From contig JAMPIW010000007.1 in NCBI GenBank assembly GCA_040183005.1, forward strand, positions 862,188 through 926,187: a stretch of DNA of 64,000 nucleotides. Direction: 5' to 3'. How positions within the stretch are numbered: the first letter of the stretch is position 1; every line of letters begins with the position of its first letter. The notes under the pieces are model-generated. The model saw only the letters and a program-made list of their open reading frames with translations. It was not told where the DNA came from and did no database searches. The DNA is from Gammaproteobacteria bacterium (GTDB lineage Bacteria > Pseudomonadota > Gammaproteobacteria > Ga0077554 > Ga007554). Below are positions 7,267 to 15,272 of this stretch, one piece after another. A program made the translations under genes and the position numbers.

Positions 7267-9199
7267 CCATCCCCAGCGACTTCATCCGCATCCCCATCGG
7301 CGGGACTTCTTTCGGGTCGATATACACGTCCAACAGGGTTGGCCTGTGGCGTTCGCACATGGCGGCGATGTCCAGCGCCTCCATGTCGCGGGGCGAATGA
7401 ATCGAATAGGCGTCGGCGCCCATCGCGCGCGCCATGGCGGCGAAATCGACCCTGGGCAATTCAATGCCCACCTGCTCCGCGCCCGCCAAACGTTGACCAT
7501 GCTTGGCAGTACCCAACGCCGCGTCGTTGAGAACCACAAAAATCACCGGCAATTTTTCGGCAACGGCCACGGTGATTTCCTGGCCGCTCATCAAAAAGCT
7601 GCCATCACCGGTGATGCACACCACGGTGCGGCGTTTGTCTCCCAGCGCCGTGCCGACCGCGGCGCCAATGGCCCAGCCCATCGAAGAAAAACCCATATTG
7701 ACCCTAAACGCCCCCCCACCGGACGGGCGCTGTCCGGTGATGCGGCGATCGAAGGGATGCAAATAATGAATGGCCCAAATATAGCTGTTTCCGGTATCTA
7801 CGACGAAACGGGTGTCGGGCGGAAATAGGCGGGCGAGATCATACATCAACCGCTGGGGCTTGATGGGCGTGGCATCGTCCAGGTATTTTTTCTCGTCTTG
7901 CAGCGCGAAATGACGCGCGGGCAGGCGTGCTCCGTCCACCTGCAGACTGTCCGGCCCGCGCTCTGCCACTAGACACAGCATTGGCGGCGCCGCAAGATTA
8001 CCCATTCTTTCCATGCCGCGCCTTTCCATCGGCACGGCATCCTGTGCAGGCGTATCCAGCCTCCCTCTCTCCTCGCCTGGCGGGGAGAGGGTTGGCGTAA
8101 GGGACGCCATCGGCGGCGCGCTGCGGTAACGCTCGAGCAATGCCTCGAACACCGTGCGTATCCTACCAGCCACATGTGTACGCGCCATTGGTGAACGGGT
8201 AAAGTTTCGTTCCAAGGAATCGATATGAATCAGCCTATCATTCAGTAACGTATTCCCATCCCAGCCATTGGTGGAAAATTCATCCAGATTCGTGCCTATC
8301 GCCAGCACCAGGTCCACGCGCGGGTCTTGCAATGCCTCTACGGCGCTGGCATGGCCGGCAAAACCGAACACACCCCTGAAGTTGGGATGATAAGGATTGA
8401 CGAGCCCCTTTCCTTGGGGCATGGCGACTATGCAGGCGTCCTTCAGCAGGGCAAATTCAAGAATATCGCCGACCGCCTCGCGGCACCCCTCTCCCACCAC
8501 CAGCACGATACGCCTGGCCTCATCGATGGCGACACACAGCTTTTCGAAGGCGGTGCGATCCATCATGTTCGCCGGGTGCAACAGTTCTTGCAGCGAATAA
8601 GCGGGCGCAGCGCTCGGCAGCGGGGTACGCAATATATCAAGGGGAATGCTCAGGTGGGCTGGGCCATGCGAGGTGCGGCAAGCCGTAACGATGGCATCGA
8701 CGAGCTTGACCTCCAGTTGCGCGACGTGGGACACCAGGGATGAATAGCGCGTGCAATGCTGGAACATCGCCACGGTATTGACGCCACTGCACGATGAATC
8801 CTGGATAGGCCCCCTGCCGAAGGTGGTGATAGGTGCTTGCGCGGTGATCACCAGCAGGGGAATGTTTTCCTGATAGGCGGAGGCGACGCCGGTGATCAGG
8901 TTGGTGGCGCCTGGCCCTGTAGTGGCGCAGCACACGCCCAGCCTGCCCGTTTCACGTGCATAACCTTCCGCCATGAAGGCAGCGCCGGTTTCATGACGCG
9001 CCACAATAGGGTGCGGCCCGCCACGCCGTGCGCTGCGCGCCAAGGCATTATATAAAGGCTCGATGGCCCCGCCCGGCACGCCGAAGACATATTCAACGCC
9101 AATTTGCGCCAGATAATTGACTAGCAAATCGCCCGCTTCTGCTACGGGCGCGGGTACTATGGCTGCATTCTCGATATCGGCGGGCAAAACAGAAGACAT
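7262..9199 (-). CDS. Thiamine diphosphate-dependent enzyme, acetolactate synthase-like
   Basis: The 645-residue protein has the three-domain layout of the acetolactate synthase group. The Pyr domain carries the catalytic Glu (IVARHETGAAFMAEGYA, about residues 66-82). A central FAD/NAD-fold-like domain contains VVGEGCREAV. The PP domain carries CITGDGSFLMSGQE with NDAALG further on, the TPP/Mg motif. A good Shine-Dalgarno (AAGGAGA) precedes the ATG at 9199. Between the middle and C-terminal domains (about residues 365-410) sits an unusual proline-rich insert beginning SLTPTLSPPGEERG, encoded by a palindromic repeat. Substrate specificity cannot be read; acetolactate synthase, glyoxylate carboligase or acetyltransferase-type reactions are all possible. 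No small regulatory subunit gene is adjacent. Confidence 0.85.
   Translation of the reverse strand: MSSVLPADIENAAIVPAPVAEAGDLLVNYLAQIGVEYVFGVPGGAIEPLYNALARSARRGGPHPIVARHETGAAFMAEGYARETGRLGVCCATTGPGATNLITGVASAYQENIPLLVITAQAPITTFGRGPIQDSSCSGVNTVAMFQHCTRYSSLVSHVAQLEVKLVDAIVTACRTSHGPAHLSIPLDILRTPLPSAAPAYSLQELLHPANMMDRTAFEKLCVAIDEARRIVLVVGEGCREAVGDILEFALLKDACIVAMPQGKGLVNPYHPNFRGVFGFAGHASAVEALQDPRVDLVLAIGTNLDEFSTNGWDGNTLLNDRLIHIDSLERNFTRSPMARTHVAGRIRTVFEALLERYRSAPPMASLTPTLSPPGEERGRLDTPAQDAVPMERRGMERMGNLAAPPMLCLVAERGPDSLQVDGARLPARHFALQDEKKYLDDATPIKPQRLMYDLARLFPPDTRFVVDTGNSYIWAIHYLHPFDRRITGQRPSGGGAFRVNMGFSSMGWAIGAAVGTALGDKRRTVVCITGDGSFLMSGQEITVAVAEKLPVIFVVLNDAALGTAKHGQRLAGAEQVGIELPRVDFAAMARAMGADAYSIHSPRDMEALDIAAMCERHRPTLLDVYIDPKEVPPMGMRMKSLGMA
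8063..8091. repeat. In-frame palindromic repeat inside the TPP enzyme gene
   Basis: An imperfect palindrome (CCTCGCC with GGCGGGGAGAGGG as partner arm) encodes the PTLSPPGEERG stretch. Peptides of this type are a well-known product of intergenic repeat units translated in frame. The position between two structural domains makes the insertion tolerable. Confidence 0.6.
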
Positions 9200-9303
9200 G
9201 ACTTTCTCCTTGTGTGCATTGGCATGCGGTTTTTTTTGACGCCATGACCAACAACGTCAAAATAGCGTCACCCCGCAGCTTGATGCAATATATATGCCTC
9301 GCC

Positions 9304-11040
9304 TCAATACCTCCAGAAATAGACCGCCTCGGCAATATTGCCACTCCCGGAAAATTGAATGCTGTCACACAGATCCCGCACCAATCCAATACCACGCCCA
9401 CTGGCAATGGTGCCTTCATTCAGAACAAATGACTTCTTCTGGTGGTCGAAACCAGGGCCGCTGTCTTCAACCCTTATGACCAACTTGCCGCCCGTATCGT
9501 ATGGGGCATGGGCAAGATCAATCCTGATCCGGCCCTGTTGCAACGCCGCAAGCCCTCTCGCCCGTAATTGATAATATTCCGCAAAGCCATGCGGGGTTGC
9601 CTTAAGAGCAGAATCCAGGCCCAGCAGTCCGTGATCCAGCGAGTTTGAAAAAAGTTCCGCGATTATTGTGTACAAATGTTCGCGGTGTCCACGCAGCCCC
9701 TGGATCTCCATTAACATATGAATCAACAATGGCAGCGGGTCGAAATTGCGCAGGATATCCGGCCCGAATTCCAGCGTTATTTGCCATTCCATGGCGGAAA
9801 CAGATGACTGCATCACCCTCCCCTGTTCAGCAACATCAAAATGATGCGCAGCCAGTCCGTCACAGGTAAGCTCAATCAAGGTGATATCATCGGAATGACT
9901 CTGATCTCCGATAAAGTTCAGCAACCCGTTGCGAATTCCATTAAACCGGTTTTCGGCGCCCTCGTTACTCAGCAGGAATTGCTCAAGACGGGCTTGCCCG
10001 AACATCTCTCCACGTGGATTCCATGCCTCAATCACCCCGTCCGTATACAAATAAATGGAGTCTCCATTGCTAAACTCGCTGTATTCCAGGGCAGTGTCAA
10101 ACTTGTCGTCCCCCACCACGCCCAAAGGCAGGTGTCTTGATATAAAGCGCTGATGAATGCCCCTGCCGTCGCCAAGCACCAAAACGTCAGGAACGCCACC
10201 ATTCCAGGCAGAGATTTGATGTTCACCAGGGTCCAGATCAAGAAGGCATGCCGCGCAAAACAGGCCCGGAGGAAGGATCATCCTCAACTTACGGTTGATC
10301 TCGGTGACAATCTCCCCGATGGAGAAACCCTTGGCAGTCATACGATAAAAAATATCGGCGACAGGTATGGCGCCTATTGCAGCGGACAATCCATGACCAG
10401 TAAAATCCCCCAGCATCACCCGCATCCCGCCCGAGGGCTTGCGCGCGGCAAGCAACAAATCGCCATTGAACAACGCCATCGGTGACAGCAGATATTTTAT
10501 GCAAGGCTCACTGAGGCTGCTGGAGTGCATAATATTGGAAAATACCTTCTGAGCGACCTCCTGTTCCTTCAGTATCCTGTCTTGGTGGTAAACCAACTCA
10601 TCCCGTTGCAGCTTCACAGTGGAATGCAGTTTACTGGCGCGGGCCAAAGCATCAATTTTTGCCTGAAGGATTACGCGGCTATAGGGTTTCGTGAGGAAGT
10701 CGTCCCCCCCGCACTCCACACACTTGGCAAGCGCCCGCTCATCGTCCAGGGCCGTCAGAAATATCACGGGAACAAAACGTTCTCCAGCACGCTTCTTGAT
10801 CTGCCGCGTCGCCTCATACCCATCCATGCCTGGCATCATGACATCCATCAATACCATGTCAGGCTGCTCCCGCTCAAAAGCAGCTACCGCCTCACCACCA
10901 TCCCTGGCCATAATGGCGTGATGACCAGCACTTGATAAAATCGCTTTAAGCAATAAAAGATTGCTGAGCTCATCATCAACAATCAAAATATTCAGCGAAA
11001 AGCCAGCCACAACATCCTTACCATTGTTGAAAGACAGCAT
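9304..11040 (-). CDS. HsbR/RsbU-like regulator: receiver, PP2C-type phosphatase, HATPase
   Basis: The 578-residue cytoplasmic protein has an N-terminal receiver (ILIVDDE, phospho-acceptor Asp in MVLMDVMMPGMDG, Lys in FLTKPYS), a central SpoIIE/PP2C phosphatase domain (VMLGDFTGHGLSAAIGA, and a second metal Asp in IYLYTDGVIEAW) and a C-terminal GHKL kinase-like domain (ELFSNSLDHGLL, RVEDSGPGFD, GRGIGLVRDLCD). This is the arrangement of Pseudomonas HsbR, which dephosphorylates and phosphorylates the STAS antagonist HsbA. The STAS gene lies 37 bases upstream on the same strand, supporting a partner-switch pair. HsbA is known to bind FlgM in Pseudomonas; flgM is encoded at 50728-51048. Confidence 0.85.
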   Translation of the reverse strand: MLSFNNGKDVVAGFSLNILIVDDELSNLLLLKAILSSAGHHAIMARDGGEAVAAFEREQPDMVLMDVMMPGMDGYEATRQIKKRAGERFVPVIFLTALDDERALAKCVECGGDDFLTKPYSRVILQAKIDALARASKLHSTVKLQRDELVYHQDRILKEQEVAQKVFSNIMHSSSLSEPCIKYLLSPMALFNGDLLLAARKPSGGMRVMLGDFTGHGLSAAIGAIPVADIFYRMTAKGFSIGEIVTEINRKLRMILPPGLFCAACLLDLDPGEHQISAWNGGVPDVLVLGDGRGIHQRFISRHLPLGVVGDDKFDTALEYSEFSNGDSIYLYTDGVIEAWNPRGEMFGQARLEQFLLSNEGAENRFNGIRNGLLNFIGDQSHSDDITLIELTCDGLAAHHFDVAEQGRVMQSSVSAMEWQITLEFGPDILRNFDPLPLLIHMLMEIQGLRGHREHLYTIIAELFSNSLDHGLLGLDSALKATPHGFAEYYQLRARGLAALQQGRIRIDLAHAPYDTGGKLVIRVEDSGPGFDHQKKSFVLNEGTIASGRGIGLVRDLCDSIQFSGSGNIAEAVYFWRY

Positions 11041-11077
11041 AAATTAAAGGCCTCGGCCCATGCACTTCCGTGCTAAA

Positions 11078-11383
11078 TCAATCAATATTAAACAGTTTAT
11101 TGAAATTGGCTATTTCAAGGATTTTTTTGATTTCCTTGCTGCTGTTAATTATCCTTATATCGGATGCCTCCCCACCCGCATGATCACGCAACAACAATAG
11201 CATCCCAAGAGCCGAACTATCCATATACTCAGTTCCCTTCATATCGATTACATATTTTTTTATACCATCTCCCGCTTTCTCATAGGCCTGACGAAAATCG
11301 CTGTGAATATTAAAGTCAAACCGTCCGACAACACTCATCGTAACAGTATCGCCATCCGCTGATTTTTGCGCTGTCAATGCCAT
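11078..11383 (-). CDS. STAS-domain anti-sigma factor antagonist (HsbA-like)
   Basis: The 101-residue product is a single STAS domain: GRFDFNIHSDFRQAYE near the N-terminus and YMDSSALGMLLLLRDHA (about residues 53-69) with the usual phosphorylatable Ser in the DSSALG loop. It should cycle between phosphorylated and unphosphorylated forms under control of the HsbR-like protein encoded just downstream. Its target could be FlgM or a diguanylate cyclase, as for Pseudomonas HsbA; this is inference. Confidence 0.88.
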   Translation of the reverse strand: MALTAQKSADGDTVTMSVVGRFDFNIHSDFRQAYEKAGDGIKKYVIDMKGTEYMDSSALGMLLLLRDHAGGEASDIRIINSSKEIKKILEIANFNKLFNID

Positions 11384-11430
11384 GTCACATCTCCATTATC
11401 ATAAAATAAATACTGCTTCATTACTTAAAT

Positions 11431-12639
11431 CTAGAAAAGCTCAATGTCACCAGAATTCATGGAACTCTGGGCTACGGGATTATGTATTTGTTTATCCCAC
11501 TCCTTTCGCATATTAGAGATTTCAGATCTCATTCCTCTCATAAAGAGAATATACTCCATTGCCGTCTCTGCTTTTGTTGCTAAAGTTCTTTTTTCAGCGT
11601 CACTTATGAAGCTTTCAACATTATCAAGCCGAGCCATGATATAACCCATCAATTGTCCGGCGATGTCCTCAAACTGCAATGCCCTTACCGCCATATTGAC
11701 ATCCTCATTGATTTTCTTGGCAACGCCTCCAATATCACCCAGCTTTTGCGACACGATCAAATCCATTTCACCAATTTCACAAAGCATGTCATTGACCCGC
11801 CCTTTGGCCGAAATGGCAATGTTCATATCTCTTTTAGCCACTTCAGCAACAATATCACGCGCATCGCCAATGGTTGACTTCATTTTTTGCGCTTGAAACC
11901 GTATCTGGTCGTTAAATCGGGTGGAATGCTGAGAAAGCTTGCGTACTTCCGACGCCACGACGGCAAATCCGCGGCCTGCCTCACCTGCCCTGGCCGCTTC
12001 AATCGCTGCATTAAGAGCCAGCAAATTGGTTTGGTCGGCGATCATTTTAACATCCGACAACAACGAAAATATCCCATCCATCTCCTGTACTATATCGTCA
12101 ATTTTATAGACAGTCTTTACGCTTTGCTTGCCTGTATCCACAAGAATGTCGATAAGATACTGCAAAACAGAACCCGCTTCGCCAATAAAGTCCTTGATGT
12201 TTACGTTCTTATTTTCCCCATCACCTGACATTCCAGAGGCATTGTCAATCAAAACGCGCACCATGCCCTCCTGCGCCTGCGTTTCGTTATTCAATCCATT
12301 AAAGCTATCGCTCAACTGAACAACCGCATCGCGCACCAGCTCCCGTGATTTATCAAGGTCGCTTCGTATACTCGCAACTTCATCATGAATTAGTAGATTC
12401 ATCTCTCCCAACAAGTGACGCATCTCTTGATCGATGGAATAAATGTCATTTTCATTGCCATTTCCATTAATGTTACTCTTGCTGGAAAATATGGCAAAAG
12501 AAGTCCAAGCCCAGGTCAAAGAAGTTGCTAGTATCAAAAATAACGACAGCCAGACATTAGAGGACAGAAACTGCCCCCCCAGGGATACTACGCTGACAAG
12601 AATGGCCGGCCAGTACATTTTTATGAAATTAATCGCCAT
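11431..12639 (-). CDS. Membrane-anchored chemoreceptor-like protein with CheZ-like DxxxQ motif
   Basis: The 402-residue protein has two closely spaced N-terminal membrane segments (about residues 8-26 and 30-50) and no periplasmic ligand domain. A methyl-accepting hairpin tip is plain ([20 protein letters not shown], then [14 protein letters not shown]). After the signalling core, [20 protein letters not shown] resembles the active-site helix of CheZ, in which Asp and Gln spaced D-x-x-x-Q dephosphorylate CheY-P. The C-terminus is SGDIELF, with no xWxxF pentapeptide for CheR/CheB tethering. A similar SGEVDLF ends CheD, encoded nearby. The gene lies between cheB and the HsbA-like gene. Receptor-like identity is sure; phosphatase function is inference. 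Confidence 0.85.
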   Translation of the reverse strand: MAINFIKMYWPAILVSVVSLGGQFLSSNVWLSLFLILATSLTWAWTSFAIFSSKSNINGNGNENDIYSIDQEMRHLLGEMNLLIHDEVASIRSDLDKSRELVRDAVVQLSDSFNGLNNETQAQEGMVRVLIDNASGMSGDGENKNVNIKDFIGEAGSVLQYLIDILVDTGKQSVKTVYKIDDIVQEMDGIFSLLSDVKMIADQTNLLALNAAIEAARAGEAGRGFAVVASEVRKLSQHSTRFNDQIRFQAQKMKSTIGDARDIVAEVAKRDMNIAISAKGRVNDMLCEIGEMDLIVSQKLGDIGGVAKKINEDVNMAVRALQFEDIAGQLMGYIMARLDNVESFISDAEKRTLATKAETAMEYILFMRGMRSEISNMRKEWDKQIHNPVAQSSMNSGDIELF

Positions 12640-12660
12640 CCCCTACGGCCCCTATTAAAC

Positions 12661-13743
12661 TTACTTAACTAATGAGAAAATCTTTGCGGCAATTTTCTCA
12701 AGGGGCAATATACTATCCACCCCTCCCATTTTTACAGCCTCCCCGGGCATACCCCACACCACGCTGGTCTTTTCATCCTGAGCTATAGTAGGAGATCCGG
12801 CATCGTGCATCTCCTTGAGCCCGCACGCTCCGTCATCGCCCATACCTGTAAGTATCACTCCCACAGCATTGGGGCCGACATTCTGCGCCACGGAACGGAA
12901 CATCACATCGACAGAGGGCCGATGGCGATTAACGGGAGGACCATCGTTTAGTCGGCACACGTAACGGGCGCCATCACGCATCACAAGCAGGTGGCGATTA
13001 CCGGGGGCAATATAGGCGTGGCCTGGGAGAACAATCTGTCCATCCTGCGCCTCGCACACCGTCATTGCCGAAACACTGTCCATGCGTTTGGCAAAGGGCG
13101 CACTGAATGCCTCGGGGATATGCTGGGTAATGACTGTGCCGGGCGAATCGGCGGGCATACGAATCAATACCTCTTTAATCGCCTCCGTTCCACCCGTGGA
13201 GGCGCCAATCGCGATGATGCACTCGGTGGTTTTAAAGTGTTTATTAGGATGCTGCCCGGACAATATCGCATCTGCACTGTATTTTGGCTGTACAGGGGCA
13301 GGTTTGGCAGAACTTTTCTCCAGCGTCCTTACCTTCACGGCCGCGGCCATTTTAACTTTAGCGATTATCTCTTCCGTATAATCGGCAAGGGAATAGGCAA
13401 GATCCGTCTTTGGCTTGGACACAAAGTCGACGGCACCCAGCTCAAGCGCCTGCAGAGTTATATCCGCCCCTTTTTCCGTCAGGGACGACACCATAACGAC
13501 AGGCATGGGATGCAGCCGCATCAGATTACCAAGAAATGTAAGTCCATCCATGCGCGGCATTTCAACGTCTAGCGTTATAACATCAGGATTAAGCTGTTTT
13601 ATCTTCTCCCTGGCGATAAATGGATCTGATGCCGTAGCCACCACTTCTATGGCACGGTCAGAGTTAAGTATTTCCGTCAACATCTTCCGCACCAGAGCCG
13701 AATCATCGACAACCAATACGCGTATTTTACTCATTGCATTCAT
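12661..13743 (-). CDS. cheB: Chemotaxis response regulator protein-glutamate methylesterase CheB
   Basis: The 360-residue protein has an N-terminal receiver ([15 protein letters not shown], acceptor Asp in [14 protein letters not shown]) and a C-terminal methylesterase with the catalytic Ser in [13 protein letters not shown], His in [11 protein letters not shown] and Asp in [11 protein letters not shown]. It removes methyl groups from receptors and may deamidate them. Start at ATG 13743; MSKIRVLVV nine bases in is an alternative. It follows cheD in the operon by 21 bases. Confidence 0.96.
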   Translation of the reverse strand: MNAMSKIRVLVVDDSALVRKMLTEILNSDRAIEVVATASDPFIAREKIKQLNPDVITLDVEMPRMDGLTFLGNLMRLHPMPVVMVSSLTEKGADITLQALELGAVDFVSKPKTDLAYSLADYTEEIIAKVKMAAAVKVRTLEKSSAKPAPVQPKYSADAILSGQHPNKHFKTTECIIAIGASTGGTEAIKEVLIRMPADSPGTVITQHIPEAFSAPFAKRMDSVSAMTVCEAQDGQIVLPGHAYIAPGNRHLLVMRDGARYVCRLNDGPPVNRHRPSVDVMFRSVAQNVGPNAVGVILTGMGDDGACGLKEMHDAGSPTIAQDEKTSVVWGMPGEAVKMGGVDSILPLEKIAAKIFSLVK

Positions 13744-13764
13744 TGCCCTATTCCAGAAAATGAT

Positions 13765-14418
13765 TCAGAAAAGATCGACCTCTCCCGACACGGGCTCCAT
13801 CTTCAATTTATCAACATAGGCATTTTCACGCTCGGCTATTGTATTATTATGTATCGCATGCAGCTTCTTGATCATAACCTTTCCTGTCATCGGAAAATAA
13901 AGCACCTTTCGTGGAAAAATGTCGCCAGTATCTTCCCCCGCAAGCCTCAACTCTTCGAGACGAATGTAATTCTTCACAAACTCTATATTGCGCCGGCCCA
14001 CATCCGTCGCATGTGCCAGAATCCTCCCCCCGCCAAATATTTTTACCTCCAGATTATTACGGCTTCCCCCATGCTTAAGGATGGCATTTACAAGATGCTC
14101 CATGGCGTAGTTTCCATACCGCGCAGACTCACTTACCACGCTATTCCCCCAACTATTTGCATCGCCACTTACATTGCCAGGCAACATAAAATGATTCATT
14201 CCACCTATACCAAAGACCGTGTCCCTGATGCAGGCTGAGATGCATGACCCAAGCACCGTGGCGATCATTTCGTTACGCGCCGTTACATAATATTCACCAG
14301 GTAGAATCTTGGCCCCGTAGGCATTCCGGGTTGGGTCCCAGTAGTGATTGATGTGCTCAAAACCGGGCAATACCTCCGGGAACTCATACGCAACACTCTC
14401 AGCTTTCCGGACTCTCAT
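13765..14418 (-). CDS. cheD: Chemoreceptor glutamine deamidase CheD
   Basis: About 217 residues from the ATG at 14418, which has AGGGGCGG just upstream; the longer frame begins at a TTG inside cheR. The catalytic Cys is in TVLGSCISACIRD and the His in GIGGMNHFMLP, the CheD signature. CheD deamidates receptor glutamines. The C-terminal tail MEPVSGEVDLF is noteworthy because a similar tail ends the receptor-like protein at 11431-12639. It lies between cheR and cheB. Confidence 0.95.
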   Translation of the reverse strand: MRVRKAESVAYEFPEVLPGFEHINHYWDPTRNAYGAKILPGEYYVTARNEMIATVLGSCISACIRDTVFGIGGMNHFMLPGNVSGDANSWGNSVVSESARYGNYAMEHLVNAILKHGGSRNNLEVKIFGGGRILAHATDVGRRNIEFVKNYIRLEELRLAGEDTGDIFPRKVLYFPMTGKVMIKKLHAIHNNTIAERENAYVDKLKMEPVSGEVDLF

Positions 14419-14425
14419 ACCGCCC

Positions 14426-15255
14426 CTATTTAACTCTTTTGTATATTGTTTTTCCAAGCAAATCGAAGCGATCCGACACTCTATGCAACGATTCGGAATG
14501 CCCTATAAAGAGATGCCCTGTTATATCAATCAAGTCGGCAAAGCGGTTAAATATCTTCTTTTGCGTCTCCTTATCAAAATAGATAACGACATTCCTGCAA
14601 AAAATGATGTCCAGAGGCCCATGAACTGGCCATTTTTCCATGAGATTTAACTGCTGAAATGTGATCATATCTCGCAACTCAGACGAAACGCGAACCACTC
14701 CATCATTACTCCCCTTTCCTTTCATAAACCATCGTTTTAAGTAGTGCTGTTGCATTCCCTTGACCCTATCTTCGTTATACAGGCCTTCCTGAGCCGTAGC
14801 GAGCACGTTGGAATCAATGTCGGTAGCCAGTATCTTGACATCCCAGTCCCGCGGCACACTTTCCTTGACGACCATCGCTATCGAATAAGGTTCCTCTCCC
14901 GTTGAACACCCGGCGGACCATATACGCAGCCGCCGGGTATGGCCTTTTTTTTTAACAGCTCAGGAAGCACAATAGTTTTCATATGATCAAAATGATGCAT
15001 CTCCCTGAAAAAAGCCGTAAGATTAGTAGTAATGGCGTTAGTGAAATTTATCATTTCCCCTTCATCGCCATCTTGCAGCAATACGCAATAATCTTTAAAA
15101 CTATCCAGGCCGATTTTCCTTAACCTCCTCGACAAGCGGCTGTATACCAGTTCCCTCTTGGATTCCGACAAGGTGATACCCATCCGCTGGTAGGCCAGCT
15201 CACGGAGCCAATTGAAATCCTTGTCGGTGAATATAAATTCCCGCTCTTGTTCCAT
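14426..15255 (-). pseudogene. cheR: Chemotaxis methyltransferase CheR with a frameshift at an A9 tract
   Basis: The N-terminal part from ATG 15255 (MEQEREFIFTDKDFNWLREL, good AAGGAG-type site) gives the all-alpha CheR domain with SRLSRRLRKIGLDSF, then leaves frame after LLKKK at nine consecutive A residues (nine T at 14945-14953 on the given strand). The frame that continues reads RLRIWSAGCSTGEEPYSIA, the SAM-binding core, followed by DIIFCRNVVIYFD to the end at 14426. One extra A would restore a single CheR of about 277 residues. The lesion could be real, a homopolymer sequencing error, or a site of transcriptional slippage or phase variation. An intact second cheR lies at 47923-48810. Confidence 0.88.
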
Positions 15256-15272
15256 TATCCTTATCTCCTTGC

